From assembly GCA_013336365.1 (NCBI GenBank), contig JAAXTT010000053.1, positions 1 to 8,949 of the forward strand: DNA of 8,949 nucleotides, read 5' to 3'. The DNA is from Peptococcaceae bacterium. GTDB taxonomy: Bacteria > Bacillota > Desulfotomaculia > Desulfotomaculales > Desulfocucumaceae. The position numbers and the translations under genes are program-made. Positions within the stretch are counted from its first letter, which is position 1, and each line of letters begins with the position of its first letter. The notes beneath the pieces are model-generated. The model was not told the origin of the DNA. It searched no databases and saw only the letters and a list, made by a program, of their open reading frames with translations. Of this stretch, positions 1 through 7,035 are shown piece after piece.

Positions 1-1512
1 GTCAACTGCAATAATTCAAATCTCGAACTTCCCGGAGAATATCCCTACACCAGAGGAGTCCAGCCCAATATGTATCGAGGCAGATTATGGACAATGCGAC
101 AGTATGCAGGCTTTGGCTCAGCAGAAGAAACAAATAATAGATTTAAATATTTATTAAAGCAGGGACAGACCGGCCTTTCAGTAGCCTTTGATTTGCCTAC
201 TCAAATTGGCTATGATTCAGACCATCCTTTGGCAGCTGGAGAGGTAGGTAAGGTTGGAGTTGCAATCGACTCTATTTTGGATATTGAAACGCTGTTTAAT
301 GAGATACCATTGGATCAGGTTAGCACTTCAATGACAATAAACTCACCTGGGGCAATACTTTTGGCAATGTATATAGCTGTAGCTGAAAAACAGGGAATTC
401 CGGCAAATAAGCTTAAGGGAACTATTCAGAATGATATTCTTAAGGAATATATAGCCAGAGGAACATATATATTTCCTCCCAAGCCATCTATGAGACTGAT
501 AACAGATACATTTTCCTATTGTATTAAAAAAATTCCCAATTGGAACTCTATCAGTATAAGTGGCTACCATATAAGAGAGGCCGGTTCAACAGCAGTCCAG
601 GAGGTTGCCTTTACATTGGCTGATGGTATTGCATATGTGAAAGCCGCCATTGATGTAGGCTTGGATGTTGATGATTTTGCTCCGAGATTATCGTTTTTCT
701 TTAATGGGCATATGAATTTTTTGGAAGAAATTGCTAAATTCAGGGCTGCGCGAAGACTTTGGGCTAAAATTATGAAGGAACGATTTGGCGCAAAGAATCC
801 TCGTTCCATGATGCTGCGCTTTCACACCCAGACAGCAGGAAGCACTCTTACTGCACAACAGCCGGATGTTAATATTATTAGAGTTGCGTATCAGGCTTTA
901 AGTGCAGTGCTGGGAGGGACACAGTCCCTGCATACCAATTCCCGGGATGAGGCCTTAGCATTACCAAATGAGGATTCAGTTTTGATTGCCCTGCGGACCC
1001 AGCAAGTAATTGGCTATGAAACAGGGGTGACTGATTCGGTAGACCCATTTGGAGGCTCATACCTGATTGAAAGCATGACCACAGAAATAGAAAACAAGGC
1101 CATGAAATATATAGAAGAAATAGACCTGATGGGCGGGGCGGTACAAGCAATAGATTTTATGCAAAAAGAGATAAAGGACAGTGCTTACCGTTATCAAATG
1201 GATATTGAAAGTGGCAGCAAGGTAGTAGTAGGGGTAAACAAATTTATAACAGAAAGAAAAATGCCCACCGGTCTTCTTAGGGTTAATCCGGTAGTTCAGG
1301 AAATACAGCTGGAGAAGCTGAAAAAATTAAAGGCGGGTAGGGACAACCATAGAGTAGAATTGGTTTTATCAGAGCTAAAGAAGGCAGCAAGGGGAAATGA
1401 TAATCTGATGGAATATTTTATTGATGCTGTTAAAAATTATGCAACCCTTGGTGAAATATGTGATGTATTGCGGCAAGAATTTGGCGAATATAAACAGCAT
1501 ATTGTATTTTAA
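1..1512 (+). CDS. Methylmalonyl-CoA mutase, catalytic (large) subunit, 5'-truncated by window edge
   Basis: This is the TIM-barrel subunit of adenosylcobalamin-dependent methylmalonyl-CoA mutase, which interconverts (R)-methylmalonyl-CoA and succinyl-CoA in the cytoplasm. The frame is open from base 1, and the residues before the first ATG (base 70) include PGEYPYTRGVQPNMYRGR, a conserved part of the family. That ATG is therefore internal, and by comparison with the family roughly 50 residues are missing upstream. Specificity residues known from the Propionibacterium enzyme are present: T, R and Y of WTMRQYAGF (bases 91-105; Y89 equivalent), R of PSMRL (493-495; R207 equivalent) and H of SGYH (568-570; H244 equivalent). 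Isobutyryl-CoA mutases carry F and Q at the Y89 and R207 positions, so methylmalonyl-CoA specificity is well supported. There is no cobalamin domain at the C-terminus; it is encoded by the next gene, 15 bases downstream. It is the first visible gene of the operon. Confidence 0.96.
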   Translation, partial: VNCNNSNLELPGEYPYTRGVQPNMYRGRLWTMRQYAGFGSAEETNNRFKYLLKQGQTGLSVAFDLPTQIGYDSDHPLAAGEVGKVGVAIDSILDIETLFNEIPLDQVSTSMTINSPGAILLAMYIAVAEKQGIPANKLKGTIQNDILKEYIARGTYIFPPKPSMRLITDTFSYCIKKIPNWNSISISGYHIREAGSTAVQEVAFTLADGIAYVKAAIDVGLDVDDFAPRLSFFFNGHMNFLEEIAKFRAARRLWAKIMKERFGAKNPRSMMLRFHTQTAGSTLTAQQPDVNIIRVAYQALSAVLGGTQSLHTNSRDEALALPNEDSVLIALRTQQVIGYETGVTDSVDPFGGSYLIESMTTEIENKAMKYIEEIDLMGGAVQAIDFMQKEIKDSAYRYQMDIESGSKVVVGVNKFITERKMPTGLLRVNPVVQEIQLEKLKKLKAGRDNHRVELVLSELKKAARGNDNLMEYFIDAVKNYATLGEICDVLRQEFGEYKQHIVF

Positions 1513-1527
1513 ATAGGAGGATGAGAT

Positions 1528-1929
1528 ATGAACCATCAACCGATTAGAGTTTTGGTAGCCAAGCCCGGATTGGATGGTCATGATCGGGGGGCAAAGGTAA
1601 TATCCCAGGCAATGCGCAATGCCGGGATGGAAGTTATATATACCGGTTTGCGCCAGACCCCTGAACAGATTGTTCAAGCAGCAATCCAAGAGGATGTTGA
1701 TGTAGTGGCCTTAAGCATACTTTCCGGTGCTCATAATCATCTTTTTCCTGCAGTTGTAGCCGGTTTGAAAAATAATGGTGCGGAGGATATACTTGTTTTG
1801 GGAGGAGGAGTAATCCCAGAAGAGGATATTCCCTTTCTAAAAGAAACCGGGGTATCTGAAATATTTGGACCGGGTACGCCAACTCAGGATATTGTTAATT
1901 TCATAAAGAATAATATTCAGTTGGTATAA
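1528..1929 (+). CDS. Methylmalonyl-CoA mutase, cobalamin-binding (small) subunit
   Basis: This 133-residue protein is a stand-alone B12-binding domain that should pair with the catalytic subunit encoded just upstream. The DxHxxG motif is complete (D16, H18, G21 in KPGLDGHDRG), and its histidine is the expected lower axial ligand of cobalt. The SILSGAH segment and the glycine-rich VLGGGVIPEEDI segment of the Rossmann-like fold follow in the right order. The length matches separate small subunits, whereas many bacterial mutases carry this domain fused to the barrel. An AGGAGG ribosome binding site at 1515-1520, 7 bases before the ATG, supports this start. The mutase chaperone MeaB/ArgK, often nearby, is not in the window. 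Confidence 0.96.
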   Translation: MNHQPIRVLVAKPGLDGHDRGAKVISQAMRNAGMEVIYTGLRQTPEQIVQAAIQEDVDVVALSILSGAHNHLFPAVVAGLKNNGAEDILVLGGGVIPEEDIPFLKETGVSEIFGPGTPTQDIVNFIKNNIQLV

Positions 1930-1955
1930 ATAACCTTCAGGATGTGAACAGATAA

Positions 1956-2357
1956 ATGACCATTAAAATTGACCATATCGGCATAGCTGTAAAAAGCATA
2001 GCTGACGCTCTTGCTTTTTATCAGGATACTTTAGGCATTAAGCTAAGCAAAATAGAAGAGGTTTCAGAACAGAAGGTTAGGGTAGCCTTCCTTCCGGTTG
2101 GGGATATAAAAATAGAGCTTTTGGAATCAACCTCGGAAGATGGACCCGTAGCCAGATTTATTGAAAAAAATGGTGAGGGAGTCCAGCATGTTGCCTTTCA
2201 AGTAGAAAACATAGAGGAAACCCTAAAGGAACTGAAGAAATCAGGAGTCAGACTTATTGATGAGATGCCGAGAATCGGTGCCAATGGTTCAAAAATAGCC
2301 TTTATTCATCCCAAAGCATCTTTTGGGACTTTGATCGAGATTTGTGAAAGGAAGTAG
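1956..2357 (+). CDS. mce: Methylmalonyl-CoA epimerase
   Basis: This 133-residue enzyme of the vicinal oxygen chelate (VOC) superfamily interconverts (S)- and (R)-methylmalonyl-CoA. It links the carboxyltransferase, which handles the S form, to the mutase, which uses the R form. Two VOC beta-alpha-beta modules are visible. H7 (KIDHIGIAV), H78 (GVQHVAFQV) and E128 (GTLIEICE) correspond to metal-binding or catalytic positions of characterised epimerases. The length is normal for the family. The gene starts 26 bases after the mutase small subunit with only a weak, distant AGGATG as ribosome binding site, so translation may depend partly on the upstream gene. It ends 5 bases before the carboxyltransferase start. 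Confidence 0.95.
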   Translation: MTIKIDHIGIAVKSIADALAFYQDTLGIKLSKIEEVSEQKVRVAFLPVGDIKIELLESTSEDGPVARFIEKNGEGVQHVAFQVENIEETLKELKKSGVRLIDEMPRIGANGSKIAFIHPKASFGTLIEICERK

Positions 2358-2362
2358 AATAA

Positions 2363-3898
2363 ATGAATATTCATGAACAATTAGTAGCACTTAATTTATT
2401 AAAGGAGAAGATTGCTTCCGGCGGCGGTCAGGAAAAAATAAACAAACAGCATTCGGCAAAGAAACTCACAGCCCGAGAGAGAATAACTCTGCTTTTTGAT
2501 TCGGGAAGCTTTAATGAAACCGTAGTATTTGCCGGTGATGAGAATGTTGATAATTTAAAAGCTCCTGGTGAAGGTGTAGTTGTTGGTTCTGGAAAGATAG
2601 AGGGGCGTATTGTTTTTGTGTATTCCCAGGATTTTACAGTTATAGGTGGTTCCTTAGGCAGGATTCATGCGGCAAAAATATGTAGAATTATGGATGATGC
2701 AATCAAAGTAGGGGCACCAATAGTCGGCCTCAATGATTCAGGAGGCGCAAGAATACAGGAGGGTGTTGATGCCCTGAATGGTTTTGGTGAGATTTTCTAT
2801 AGAAATACCAAAGCTTCCGGAATTATACCTCAAATTTCAGCAATAATGGGACCCTGTGCCGGGGGTGCAGTATATTCACCGGCCATAACTGATTTTATAT
2901 TTATGGTAAGGGATACAAGCCAGATGTTTATTACCGGACCTCAAGTAATAAAAGCTGTGACCGGTGAAGAGGTATCAATGGAGGTTCTTGGCGGAGCAAT
3001 GACCCACAATCAAACCAGTGGAGTTGCTCATTTTTTAGCAGATAATGAGGAGGAATGTATAAAGTCTATTCGGAGGCTGATAGCTTTTTTACCTCAGAAT
3101 AATAGCGACAATTTGTCCTGCAAGGAATCAATAGACCCAAATGTTTCAAAGGATGAATTATTAAAGATAATCCCGGAAAATCCTCACTACCCATATAATG
3201 TAAAAAAGATTATTCTTGCTATTGTGGATTCCGGTGACTTTTTTGAGATTCAGGCAAACTATGCAATGAACGCAGTGATAGGCTTTGCTCGGATAAAGGG
3301 AAAATCAGTTGGCATTGTAGCCAACCAACCGGAGTATCTTGCCGGCTGTTTAGATATAAATGCTTCAGATAAAATTGCTCGCTTCGTTAGATTTTGTGAC
3401 TCCTTTAATATCCCACTAATTACTCTGGTGGATGTTCCGGGATTTCTGCCTGGAACCAGTCAGGAATATGGAGGGATAATTAGGCATGGTGCCAAAATGC
3501 TTTATGCCTATTCTGAAGCCACTGTTCCAAAAATAACTGTTGTTTTAAGAAAGGCATATGGAGGTGCCTATATTGCCATGTGTAGCAGAAGCTTAGGGGC
3601 AGATATGATTTTTGCATGGCCAACAGCAGAGATAGCGGTGATGGGACCGGAAGGCGCGGTAAATATAATTTATAAAAAAGAAATTTCCCAGGCTGATGAA
3701 CCTGAAGAAACCAGAACCAGGTTAACTGAAGAATATAGGGAAAAATTTGCCAATCCATATGTGGCCAGCGCTCACGGCTACATTGATGATGTTATTGACC
3801 CAAGAGATACACGGGATAGAATCATTAATTCCTTGGAAATACTGAGAAATAAAAAGGAATCATTACCCAATAAAAAACATGGCAATATTCCTCTTTAG
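2363..3898 (+). CDS. mmdA: Methylmalonyl-CoA carboxyltransferase 12S-type subunit (MmdA/PccB family)
   Basis: This 511-residue biotin-dependent carboxyltransferase moves a carboxyl group between carboxybiotin and propionyl-CoA/methylmalonyl-CoA. It has the two crotonase-like halves of the family. Glycine-rich oxyanion and CoA-binding segments lie at about residues 163-169 (GPCAGGA, N-terminal half) and 400-403 (GGAY, C-terminal half), and the length matches family members of about 510-520 residues. The same family serves as the 12S part of transcarboxylase, the alpha subunit of sodium-pumping methylmalonyl-CoA decarboxylase, or the beta subunit of propionyl-CoA carboxylase. The 5S-type gene in the same operon, and the absence here of membrane decarboxylase subunits or biotin carboxylase, favour transcarboxylase; this is inference. 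The ribosome binding site (AAAGGAAG, 2347-2354) overlaps the end of the epimerase gene, so the two are probably translationally coupled. Confidence 0.93.
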   Translation: MNIHEQLVALNLLKEKIASGGGQEKINKQHSAKKLTARERITLLFDSGSFNETVVFAGDENVDNLKAPGEGVVVGSGKIEGRIVFVYSQDFTVIGGSLGRIHAAKICRIMDDAIKVGAPIVGLNDSGGARIQEGVDALNGFGEIFYRNTKASGIIPQISAIMGPCAGGAVYSPAITDFIFMVRDTSQMFITGPQVIKAVTGEEVSMEVLGGAMTHNQTSGVAHFLADNEEECIKSIRRLIAFLPQNNSDNLSCKESIDPNVSKDELLKIIPENPHYPYNVKKIILAIVDSGDFFEIQANYAMNAVIGFARIKGKSVGIVANQPEYLAGCLDINASDKIARFVRFCDSFNIPLITLVDVPGFLPGTSQEYGGIIRHGAKMLYAYSEATVPKITVVLRKAYGGAYIAMCSRSLGADMIFAWPTAEIAVMGPEGAVNIIYKKEISQADEPEETRTRLTEEYREKFANPYVASAHGYIDDVIDPRDTRDRIINSLEILRNKKESLPNKKHGNIPL

Positions 3899-3946
3899 CA
3901 TAAATTAGCACAATTTAACAGGCAAATATTTTAGGAGGTTACCACA

Positions 3947-4876
3947 ATGAAGAGAAAAAAAATTACTATTATTGGCTCAGGTAATGTGGGAGCTACCTGT
4001 GCCCACTGGGCAGCAGCAAAAGAACTGGGAGACATTGTGCTTATTGATGTTGCAGAAGGAGTTCCTCAGGGAAAAGCTCTTGACCTTATGGAAGCTGCAC
4101 CAATAGAAGGCTTTGATTGCAATATTTCCGGTACTAATGACTATGCAGACACCAAAAACTCTGATCTTATTATTATAACTGCCGGAATAGCAAGAAAACC
4201 GGGAATGAGCAGAGATGATTTATTGTCCATCAATGCTGAAATAGTTTCCTCATGTGCTAGGTTGGCAGCAGAATATTCACCTGAGGCAATAATTATTGTA
4301 GTAACTAATCCCTTGGATGTTATGACCCAGGTTGCTTGGAAAGCCAGTGGCTTCCCGGCACAAAGAGTAATGGGAATGGCAGGAGTATTGGACTCGGCAA
4401 GATTTAGAACCTTTATTGCATTGGAATTGGGTATTTCCTTTGAGGATGTCAGTGCCTTTGTATTGGGAGGTCATGGTGATGATATGGTGCCTCTTGTGAA
4501 ATACAGCTATGCAGGTGGAATCCCTATTGATAAATTAATTCCCCAGGAAAGAATAGATATATTGGTTGAAAGAACCAGAAAAGGCGGAGCAGAAATAGTA
4601 AATTACCTAAAAACAGGAAGTGCCTATTATGCGCCTGCTGCCTCGGTAATCCAGATGGCTGAAGCAATCCTAAAGGATAAAAAAAGAATACTGCCGGTAG
4701 CTGCCTATCTTCAGGGGGAATATCAGCAACAGGATATGTACTTCGGAGTACCTGCAATAATAGGCAGTAAAGGTATAGAAAAAATCATCGAGGTAGACTT
4801 AAGTGATAAGGAAAGAATTGAACTAAATAAATCAATAGCGTCTGTTCGCAGCCTTTCTAAAATTGTTGGGTTATAA
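3947..4876 (+). CDS. mdh: Malate dehydrogenase, NAD-dependent, LDH-like type
   Basis: This 309-residue cytoplasmic enzyme interconverts malate and oxaloacetate. The N-terminal Rossmann fold shows GSGNVG (residues 10-15) and an acidic residue at the end of the second strand (D34), which indicates NAD rather than NADP. The substrate loop reads ARKPGMSRDD with R83 and R89, the arginine pattern of malate rather than lactate dehydrogenases. The catalytic D149/R152 pair (VLDSARF) and H176 (GGHGDD) are present, as is the NPLD segment. A strong AGGAGG at 3933-3938 lies 8 bases before the ATG. Its place between the 12S and 5S carboxyltransferase genes suggests it supplies or removes oxaloacetate for the transcarboxylase and joins the operon to the fumarate/malate part of the pathway. 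Confidence 0.95.
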   Translation: MKRKKITIIGSGNVGATCAHWAAAKELGDIVLIDVAEGVPQGKALDLMEAAPIEGFDCNISGTNDYADTKNSDLIIITAGIARKPGMSRDDLLSINAEIVSSCARLAAEYSPEAIIIVVTNPLDVMTQVAWKASGFPAQRVMGMAGVLDSARFRTFIALELGISFEDVSAFVLGGHGDDMVPLVKYSYAGGIPIDKLIPQERIDILVERTRKGGAEIVNYLKTGSAYYAPAASVIQMAEAILKDKKRILPVAAYLQGEYQQQDMYFGVPAIIGSKGIEKIIEVDLSDKERIELNKSIASVRSLSKIVGL

Positions 4877-4881
4877 TTTTC

Positions 4882-4890
4882 AAGGAGGTG
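4882..4890 (+). promoter_or_regulatory. Ribosome binding site fixing the start of the 5S gene
   Basis: AAGGAGGTG lies just after the malate dehydrogenase stop codon. GGAGG is 7 bases before ATG 4896 and 4 before ATG 4893. This argues against the longer reading from TTG 4863, which would place the site inside the coding region. Confidence 0.85.
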
Positions 4891-4895
4891 TAATG

Positions 4896-6239
4896 ATGAA
4901 CAAAAGAAAGGTTGGGATAACAGATACAACCCTGAGAGATGGCCATCAATCCCTTTTAGCCACCAGAATGAAGCTGGAGGATATGCTACCAATAGTCGAG
5001 GACATTGACAGTATGGGTTTTCACTCTGCGGAGGTTTGGGGTGGTGCTACCTTTGATTCCTGCATGAGGTTTCTTAATGAAGATCCTTGGGAGAGATTAA
5101 GCATTCTAAAAAGCAGATTTAAAAAAACTAAGCTTCAAATGCTTTTGCGAGGACAGAATATAGTTGGCTATCGTCATTATGCAGATGATATATTGGAGGA
5201 ATTTATTAAGCATAGTGTTAATAATGGCATGGATATTTTCCGAATATTTGATGCCTTAAATGATGTTCGAAATATGGAGTCCTCGATAAGATTTGTTAAA
5301 AAAGAGGGTGCTCATGCCCAGGCAACTGTTGTTTATACTGTAAGTCCGGTACATGATTACGACTTCTATATGAAAATGGCAAAAGAGCTTCAGGAATTGG
5401 GTTCAGATTCCATTTGTTTGAAGGATATGGCAGGTATTTTATCTCCTTATAATGCCTATGAAATAATAAAGGGCTGGAAAGGTATCCTAGACATCCCTGT
5501 ACAGATTCATGCTCATTACACCAGCGGCATGGCTGCCATGACCTATCTGAAGGCCATAGAGGCAGGGGTTGATGTTATTGACTGTGCTATTTCGACTATG
5601 GCGCTACAAACCTCTCAGCCTTCTATTGAGACAATGGTTGCATCCTTGGACCATAGCCTTTATCAAACTGATATGGAATTGACCCGTCTGAGTAAAATAG
5701 CAGATTATTTCTGTGAGATAAGAAAAAAATACCAAGAATTTGACAGTTCCTCTAATAGTGTAGATACTAATGTTTTGATTTATCAAGTTCCTGGAGGAAT
5801 GATTTCAAATTTCGTCAATCAATTAAAGGAACAGAATGCCTTGGACAAACTTCCTGAGGTTTTAGCTGAAGTTCCAAGGGTTCGGGAAGATTTTGGCTTT
5901 CCACCTCTGGTTACTCCTTCAAGTCAGATAGTAGGAACCCAGGCGGCAATAAATATTATAGTTGGCTCTCGCTACAGCTATGCAACCGATGAGGTGAAAA
6001 ATTATATGCGGGGCTATTATGGAAGACCCCCGGCGCCTGTTAATAAAGATGTACAGAAAAAAATAATCGGAGATGAAATTCCAATTTCTGTGAGACCGGC
6101 AGATTTATTGGAGCCGGAGCTGGATAGGGCAAGGGAACTGGCAGGGGATAGTGTTCAAAAGCCTGAAGATGTGGTCTCAGTAGCACTATTTCCTCAAATA
6201 GCACCTGAGTTTCTCAAAAAAAGAAAACAAAAGGCCTAA
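4896..6239 (+). CDS. Transcarboxylase 5S-type subunit (pyruvate/oxaloacetate carboxyltransferase)
   Basis: This protein of about 447 residues belongs to the pyruvate carboxylase/oxaloacetate decarboxylase carboxyltransferase family and would exchange a carboxyl group between oxaloacetate/pyruvate and biotin. A DRE-TIM metallolyase-like barrel carries the expected metal site: D15 and Q18 in TTLRDGHQS, K176 in CLKDMAG (the lysine that is carbamylated in relatives), and H205/H207 in HAHYTSG. The chain ends in a Lys-rich tail without a biotinyl domain or an AMKM motif, so a separate biotin carrier is required. The frame is open from a TTG at 4863, which overlaps the malate dehydrogenase gene. The AAGGAGGTG at 4882-4890 instead fits ATG 4896 (7 bases after GGAGG), or the adjacent ATG 4893. 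It is the last gene before the operon terminator. OadA or PycB are alternative names, but both usually carry a biotin domain. Confidence 0.92.
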   Translation: MNKRKVGITDTTLRDGHQSLLATRMKLEDMLPIVEDIDSMGFHSAEVWGGATFDSCMRFLNEDPWERLSILKSRFKKTKLQMLLRGQNIVGYRHYADDILEEFIKHSVNNGMDIFRIFDALNDVRNMESSIRFVKKEGAHAQATVVYTVSPVHDYDFYMKMAKELQELGSDSICLKDMAGILSPYNAYEIIKGWKGILDIPVQIHAHYTSGMAAMTYLKAIEAGVDVIDCAISTMALQTSQPSIETMVASLDHSLYQTDMELTRLSKIADYFCEIRKKYQEFDSSSNSVDTNVLIYQVPGGMISNFVNQLKEQNALDKLPEVLAEVPRVREDFGFPPLVTPSSQIVGTQAAINIIVGSRYSYATDEVKNYMRGYYGRPPAPVNKDVQKKIIGDEIPISVRPADLLEPELDRARELAGDSVQKPEDVVSVALFPQIAPEFLKKRKQKA

Positions 6240-6242
6240 AAA

Positions 6243-6309
6243 ATAAGCAGAATAATCTTAAAAAGACACCCAAATACAGGGGGTGTCTTTTTAAGATTAT
6301 TCTGCTTAT
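6243..6309. terminator. Operon terminator inside a 29-bp perfect inverted repeat
   Basis: The left arm (6243-6271) and right arm (6281-6309) are exact reverse complements around a 9-base loop (6272-6280). The inner part, AAAAAGACACCC paired with GGGTGTCTTTTT, is a standard intrinsic terminator placed 3 bases after the 5S stop codon. The pairing then continues without a mismatch for another 17 bp beyond the T5 run, which a terminator does not need. On the - strand the full stem is followed by a run of T (from the A run at 6238-6243), so it could act in both directions. Confidence 0.9.
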
Positions 6310-6451
6310 AGATAACAGCAAAAAGCCATTTACCTTAAAATTACGTCCCTTTAGTCCTTTGTTCTGCTCTTTAAAGGGGAAGCTAATGCAATTTTTTTTA
6401 AAATAAAATAGAATTATTCACAGAGATTAAATAAGAATAGTGAGATTTAAT

Positions 6452-6664
6452 ATGCCAAATAATGGAAATAATAAAGACAGTAAGCAACCGGATGTATGCA
6501 TTTTAGACGAGGATAAGCTTTGTGATAATTGTTGCAATTGCTTTATCTGTGATCTTGACTCTAATAAGCTATGTGACAATTGCGCCAAATGCTTGGATAT
6601 ATCAGACTATAATGCTATCCAAATTACAGAAATAATTGAAAAAGAAGGAAAGGATAAAAAATAG
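6452..6664 (+). CDS. Small cysteine-rich protein with two tandem metal-site-like repeats, unknown function
   Basis: I do not recognise this family. The 70-residue product has nine cysteines packed into residues 16-47. The core is two copies of a 17-residue unit (C16-I32 and C33-D49), each with the pattern C-x7-C-x2-C-x2-C and the shared core DKLCDNC / NKLCDNC. Four spaced cysteines per unit suggest two zinc or iron-sulfur sites; this is inference. The N-terminus is polar and Asn-rich, the C-terminus is charged and Lys-rich, and there is no signal peptide or membrane segment, so the protein is probably cytoplasmic. The start is uncertain: ATG 6452 is preferred, but an in-frame GTG at 6440 would add four residues, and neither has a strong ribosome binding site. 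It stands alone between the operon terminator and a 265-base gap, with no clear promoter. Confidence 0.72.
   Translation: MPNNGNNKDSKQPDVCILDEDKLCDNCCNCFICDLDSNKLCDNCAKCLDISDYNAIQITEIIEKEGKDKK
6497..6598 (+). repeat. Two in-frame 51-base coding repeats in the cysteine-rich gene
   Basis: Units 6497-6547 and 6548-6598 are directly adjacent and keep the reading frame. The most similar stretch is AAGCTTTGTGATAATTG versus AAGCTATGTGACAATTG, with two differences in 17 bases. The flanks have diverged more, which points to an internal duplication that is not recent. Confidence 0.75.
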
Positions 6665-6929
6665 AAAAATAAATTGGTTCCGATAAGATATATTATGTTA
6701 ACCAAATATTATTTACCCCAAAGCTCCTGATAATAATCCTGCTCCCAATTGACCAGCAAGTTTCCGGTATTTTATCCGGGCTAGCAATAATTATCCCTTT
6801 ATGTGTATTTTACTATTGATTCTTTGCATATCATTAGGTTAAAATACAATAGGAATTGTCAAATAAATATTTCATTAAAATATTATAATTTAAATGTTAA
6901 CTATTTAACTTGAGTTAGGGGGTGTTAAG
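6665..6929. other. AT-rich intergenic stretch without a supported gene
   Basis: The stretch between the cysteine-rich gene and the membrane peptide holds no gene I can support. A 48-codon hydrophobic frame (6673-6819, +) lacks any ATG, GTG or TTG start and a ribosome binding site. On the - strand a short frame ending at 6709 reads like protein (WEQDYYQELWG) but also has no credible start. The right half (6820-6890) is very AT-rich and probably holds the promoter of the next small gene. Confidence 0.55.
6824..6889 (+). promoter_or_regulatory. Candidate promoter region for the membrane peptide gene
   Basis: Promoter-like hexamers are present but none is ideally spaced. TTGCAT (6824-6829) and TACAAT (6845-6850) are 15 bases apart. 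TTGTCA (6856-6861) is 19 bases from TATTAT (6881-6886) and 22 from TATAAT (6884-6889). A promoter somewhere here is likely because the small gene at 6930 follows a long gap, but the exact site is a guess. Confidence 0.3.
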
Positions 6930-7019
6930 ATGATTTCCAGTTTAGTTCTTGTTGCAGCTATATCATGTACCCTGATTGCTGGATATTTCTGGGCTGCATC
7001 CCAATCCAAGGAAGCATAG
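6930..7019 (+). CDS. 29-residue single-span membrane peptide, unknown function
   Basis: This short gene encodes a peptide of 29 residues. Residues 4-24 form one hydrophobic helix containing one Cys, followed by a short polar tail ending AASQSKEA. The start is well supported: AGGGGGTG at 6917-6924 sits 5 bases before the ATG. The stop codon is followed 16 bases later by a strong terminator hairpin, so the peptide has its own ribosome binding site and transcript end. This layout resembles small accessory subunits of membrane complexes, but I cannot assign it to any known one. It could also be a peptide that acts on the membrane itself. Chance is less likely because the ribosome binding site, hydrophobic span and terminator occur together. 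Confidence 0.6.
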   Translation: MISSLVLVAAISCTLIAGYFWAASQSKEA

Positions 7020-7035
7020 TATACTAGAAAAAAAA

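Noticed and set aside
70..72. The ATG at 70 as the start of the mutase large subunit.
   Set aside because: The same frame is open to base 1 and encodes conserved family residues (PGEYPYTRG), so the gene continues past the window edge and this Met is internal.
4863..4895. A longer start (TTG at 4863) for the 5S gene, overlapping the malate dehydrogenase end by 14 bases.
   Set aside because: The extra residues do not look like the family and would contain the strong AAGGAGGTG ribosome binding site at 4882-4890. ATG 4896 or 4893 fits the spacing and the conserved N-terminus.
343..4992. Several open frames of 60-104 codons on the - strand within the metabolic operon.
   Set aside because: They lie entirely inside well-supported + strand genes, lack ribosome binding sites and match no family pattern. 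They are shadows of the real genes.
6346..6379. A small inverted repeat (CCCTTTA / TAAAGGG) and promoter-like hexamers (TTGTTC, GCTAAT, 17 bases apart) before the cysteine-rich gene.
   Set aside because: The stem is only 7 bp with an 18-base loop, and the hexamers match consensus poorly. In such AT-rich DNA both are expected by chance.
6709..6774. A short - strand frame reading NTGNLLVNWEQDYYQELWGK before a stop.
   Set aside because: It looks protein-like, but a stop codon lies just upstream, there is no ATG or GTG start and no ribosome binding site. Only about 20 codons are open.
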